DNA of 5,633 nt, taken from positions 1 through 5,633 of the forward strand of contig CALXVW010000100.1 in NCBI GenBank assembly GCA_944392185.1, read 5' to 3'. Position numbers and translations under genes: made by a program. Shown here one piece after another: positions 5,002 through 5,633 of the stretch. The stretch's first letter is position 1. Every line of letters begins with the position of its first letter. Under the pieces are notes generated by a model. That model worked only from the letters and a program-made list of their open reading frames with translations, was not told where the DNA came from and made no database searches. The DNA comes from an uncultured Alphaproteobacteria bacterium. GTDB taxonomy: Bacteria > Pseudomonadota > Alphaproteobacteria > RF32 > CAG-239.

Positions 5002-5633
5002 TTATTTCTTCTTTTTCAGTTCTATTTTTGCCAATTTACAATAATCCAAAAGTGGTATGTGTGCCGGGCATATGTAGGCGCAGCAGCCACATTCAATACA
5101 ATCTAAAACGTGGCGGTTCTTTACCTCATCTATTTGGTTGGCACGCATTAACCGCCCAATTAGAAACGGCTGCAGGCCCATTGGACAGGCTTCGGCGCAT
5201 TTGCCGCAACGGATACAATCTTCTTCTGTGTGTTTGCCGGATATCTCATCTGAGAGCAACAAAAGTCCTGAAGTTATTTTTGTGATGGGAGCATTAATGT
5301 TGAATGCTGATGTTCCCATCATGGGACCGCCAAACACTACTTGTGCCGTTTGCGGTGTGATGCCGCCTGCTTTCTCCAACAGATATGAAGCCGGAGTACC
5401 TATGCGTACCAGATAATTAGCTGGATGTGCACAAGCGTCACCGCTTACGGTTACAACTCTCTCAAACAGCGGTTTGTTTTTCATGACCGCCTCATAAATG
5501 GCAAAGACGGTGCCAACGTTTTGAACCAAGCAGCCCGCATCAGCCGGCAGTTTACCAGAGGGAACCTCTCTGCCTGTGATGGCCGTGATTAACTGTTTCT
5601 CTCCTCCTTGGGGGTATTTGGTGGCACAAACCT
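5002..5633 (-). CDS. rnfC: Rnf complex subunit RnfC (RsxC), C-terminal part (N-terminus outside window)
   Basis: The open frame enters from the right edge and gives 209 visible residues ending in KKKK. The N-terminal NADH/FMN-binding part is cut off. Visible signatures are KYPQGGEKQL, GREVPSGKLP, QNVGTVFAIYEA and VRIGTP, then two ferredoxin motifs. These are C139-IR-C142-GK-C145-AEA-C149-P and C178-IE-C181-GC-C184-AYI-C188-P (numbered from the first visible residue), each binding a 4Fe-4S cluster. RnfC is the peripheral cytoplasmic subunit that exchanges electrons with NAD(H). The protein stops about 20 residues after the second cluster. It lacks the long Ala/Lys-rich C-terminal extension of E. 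coli RsxC, so it is the short form found in many anaerobes. A TTG at 5529 is only an internal Leu codon, since family sequence continues upstream to the window edge. rnfD follows after 2 bp. Confidence 0.95.
   Translation of the reverse strand, partial: VCATKYPQGGEKQLITAITGREVPSGKLPADAGCLVQNVGTVFAIYEAVMKNKPLFERVVTVSGDACAHPANYLVRIGTPASYLLEKAGGITPQTAQVVFGGPMMGTSAFNINAPITKITSGLLLLSDEISGKHTEEDCIRCGKCAEACPMGLQPFLIGRLMRANQIDEVKNRHVLDCIECGCCAYICPAHIPLLDYCKLAKIELKKKK

Noticed and set aside
5527..5529. TTG as the start of RnfC
   Set aside because: Conserved RnfC sequence (KYPQGGEKQL, GREVPSGKLP) continues in frame upstream to the window edge, so this is an internal Leu codon.

Overview
The window appears to come from a Gram-negative bacterium, most plausibly an uncultured anaerobic or gut-type alphaproteobacterium of moderate to low GC. 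This is an inference from four signs. There is an outer-membrane beta-barrel protein with a signal peptide and a C-terminal Phe. The family-5 uracil-DNA glycosylase has motif wording that I recall mainly from Alphaproteobacteria. There is an Rnf ion-pumping complex, typical of anaerobic energy metabolism. The C-terminal methyltransferase remnant is of a TPR-linked type common in Proteobacteria. No rRNA or other strong taxonomic marker is present, so the assignment is tentative.

Layout. Positions 2-178 (+) hold the C-terminal end of a SAM-dependent methyltransferase. It is followed after 2 bases by an IDI/YfcD-like Nudix hydrolase (181-777, +). A hairpin terminator (about 794-822) serves the oppositely oriented outer-membrane beta-barrel gene (854-1426, -). 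A 209-bp intergenic region with several inverted repeats separates that gene from a divergent family-5 (UDGb) uracil-DNA glycosylase (1636-2304, +), whose real start is the ATG behind a good Shine-Dalgarno. The glycosylase runs head-on into the 3' end of an rnf operon and overlaps it by 39 bp.

The right 60 % of the window is that operon on the minus strand, in the order rnfC (partial, cut by the right edge) - rnfD - rnfG - rnfE - rnfA, with 1-3 bp between genes. Together these encode most of the membrane complex that couples ferredoxin:NAD+ electron transfer to Na+ or H+ translocation. RnfC carries two 4Fe-4S clusters, RnfD and RnfG carry covalent FMN, and RnfA and RnfE hold a membrane iron-sulfur centre through paired cysteines. 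rnfB is not downstream of rnfA, so it should lie upstream of rnfC beyond the window. The order CDGEA with rnfA last resembles the anaerobe type (B)CDGEA rather than the rsxABCDGE order of enterics.

No insertion sequence, CRISPR array, tRNA, rRNA or defence system was seen, and no convincing entirely new system. The points most worth a second look are a second flavinylation-like motif in RnfD, a Lys in place of a metal-binding Glu in the Nudix box, two look-alike dyads around the glycosylase promoter (one covering its ribosome binding site), and the glycosylase/rnfA tail overlap.
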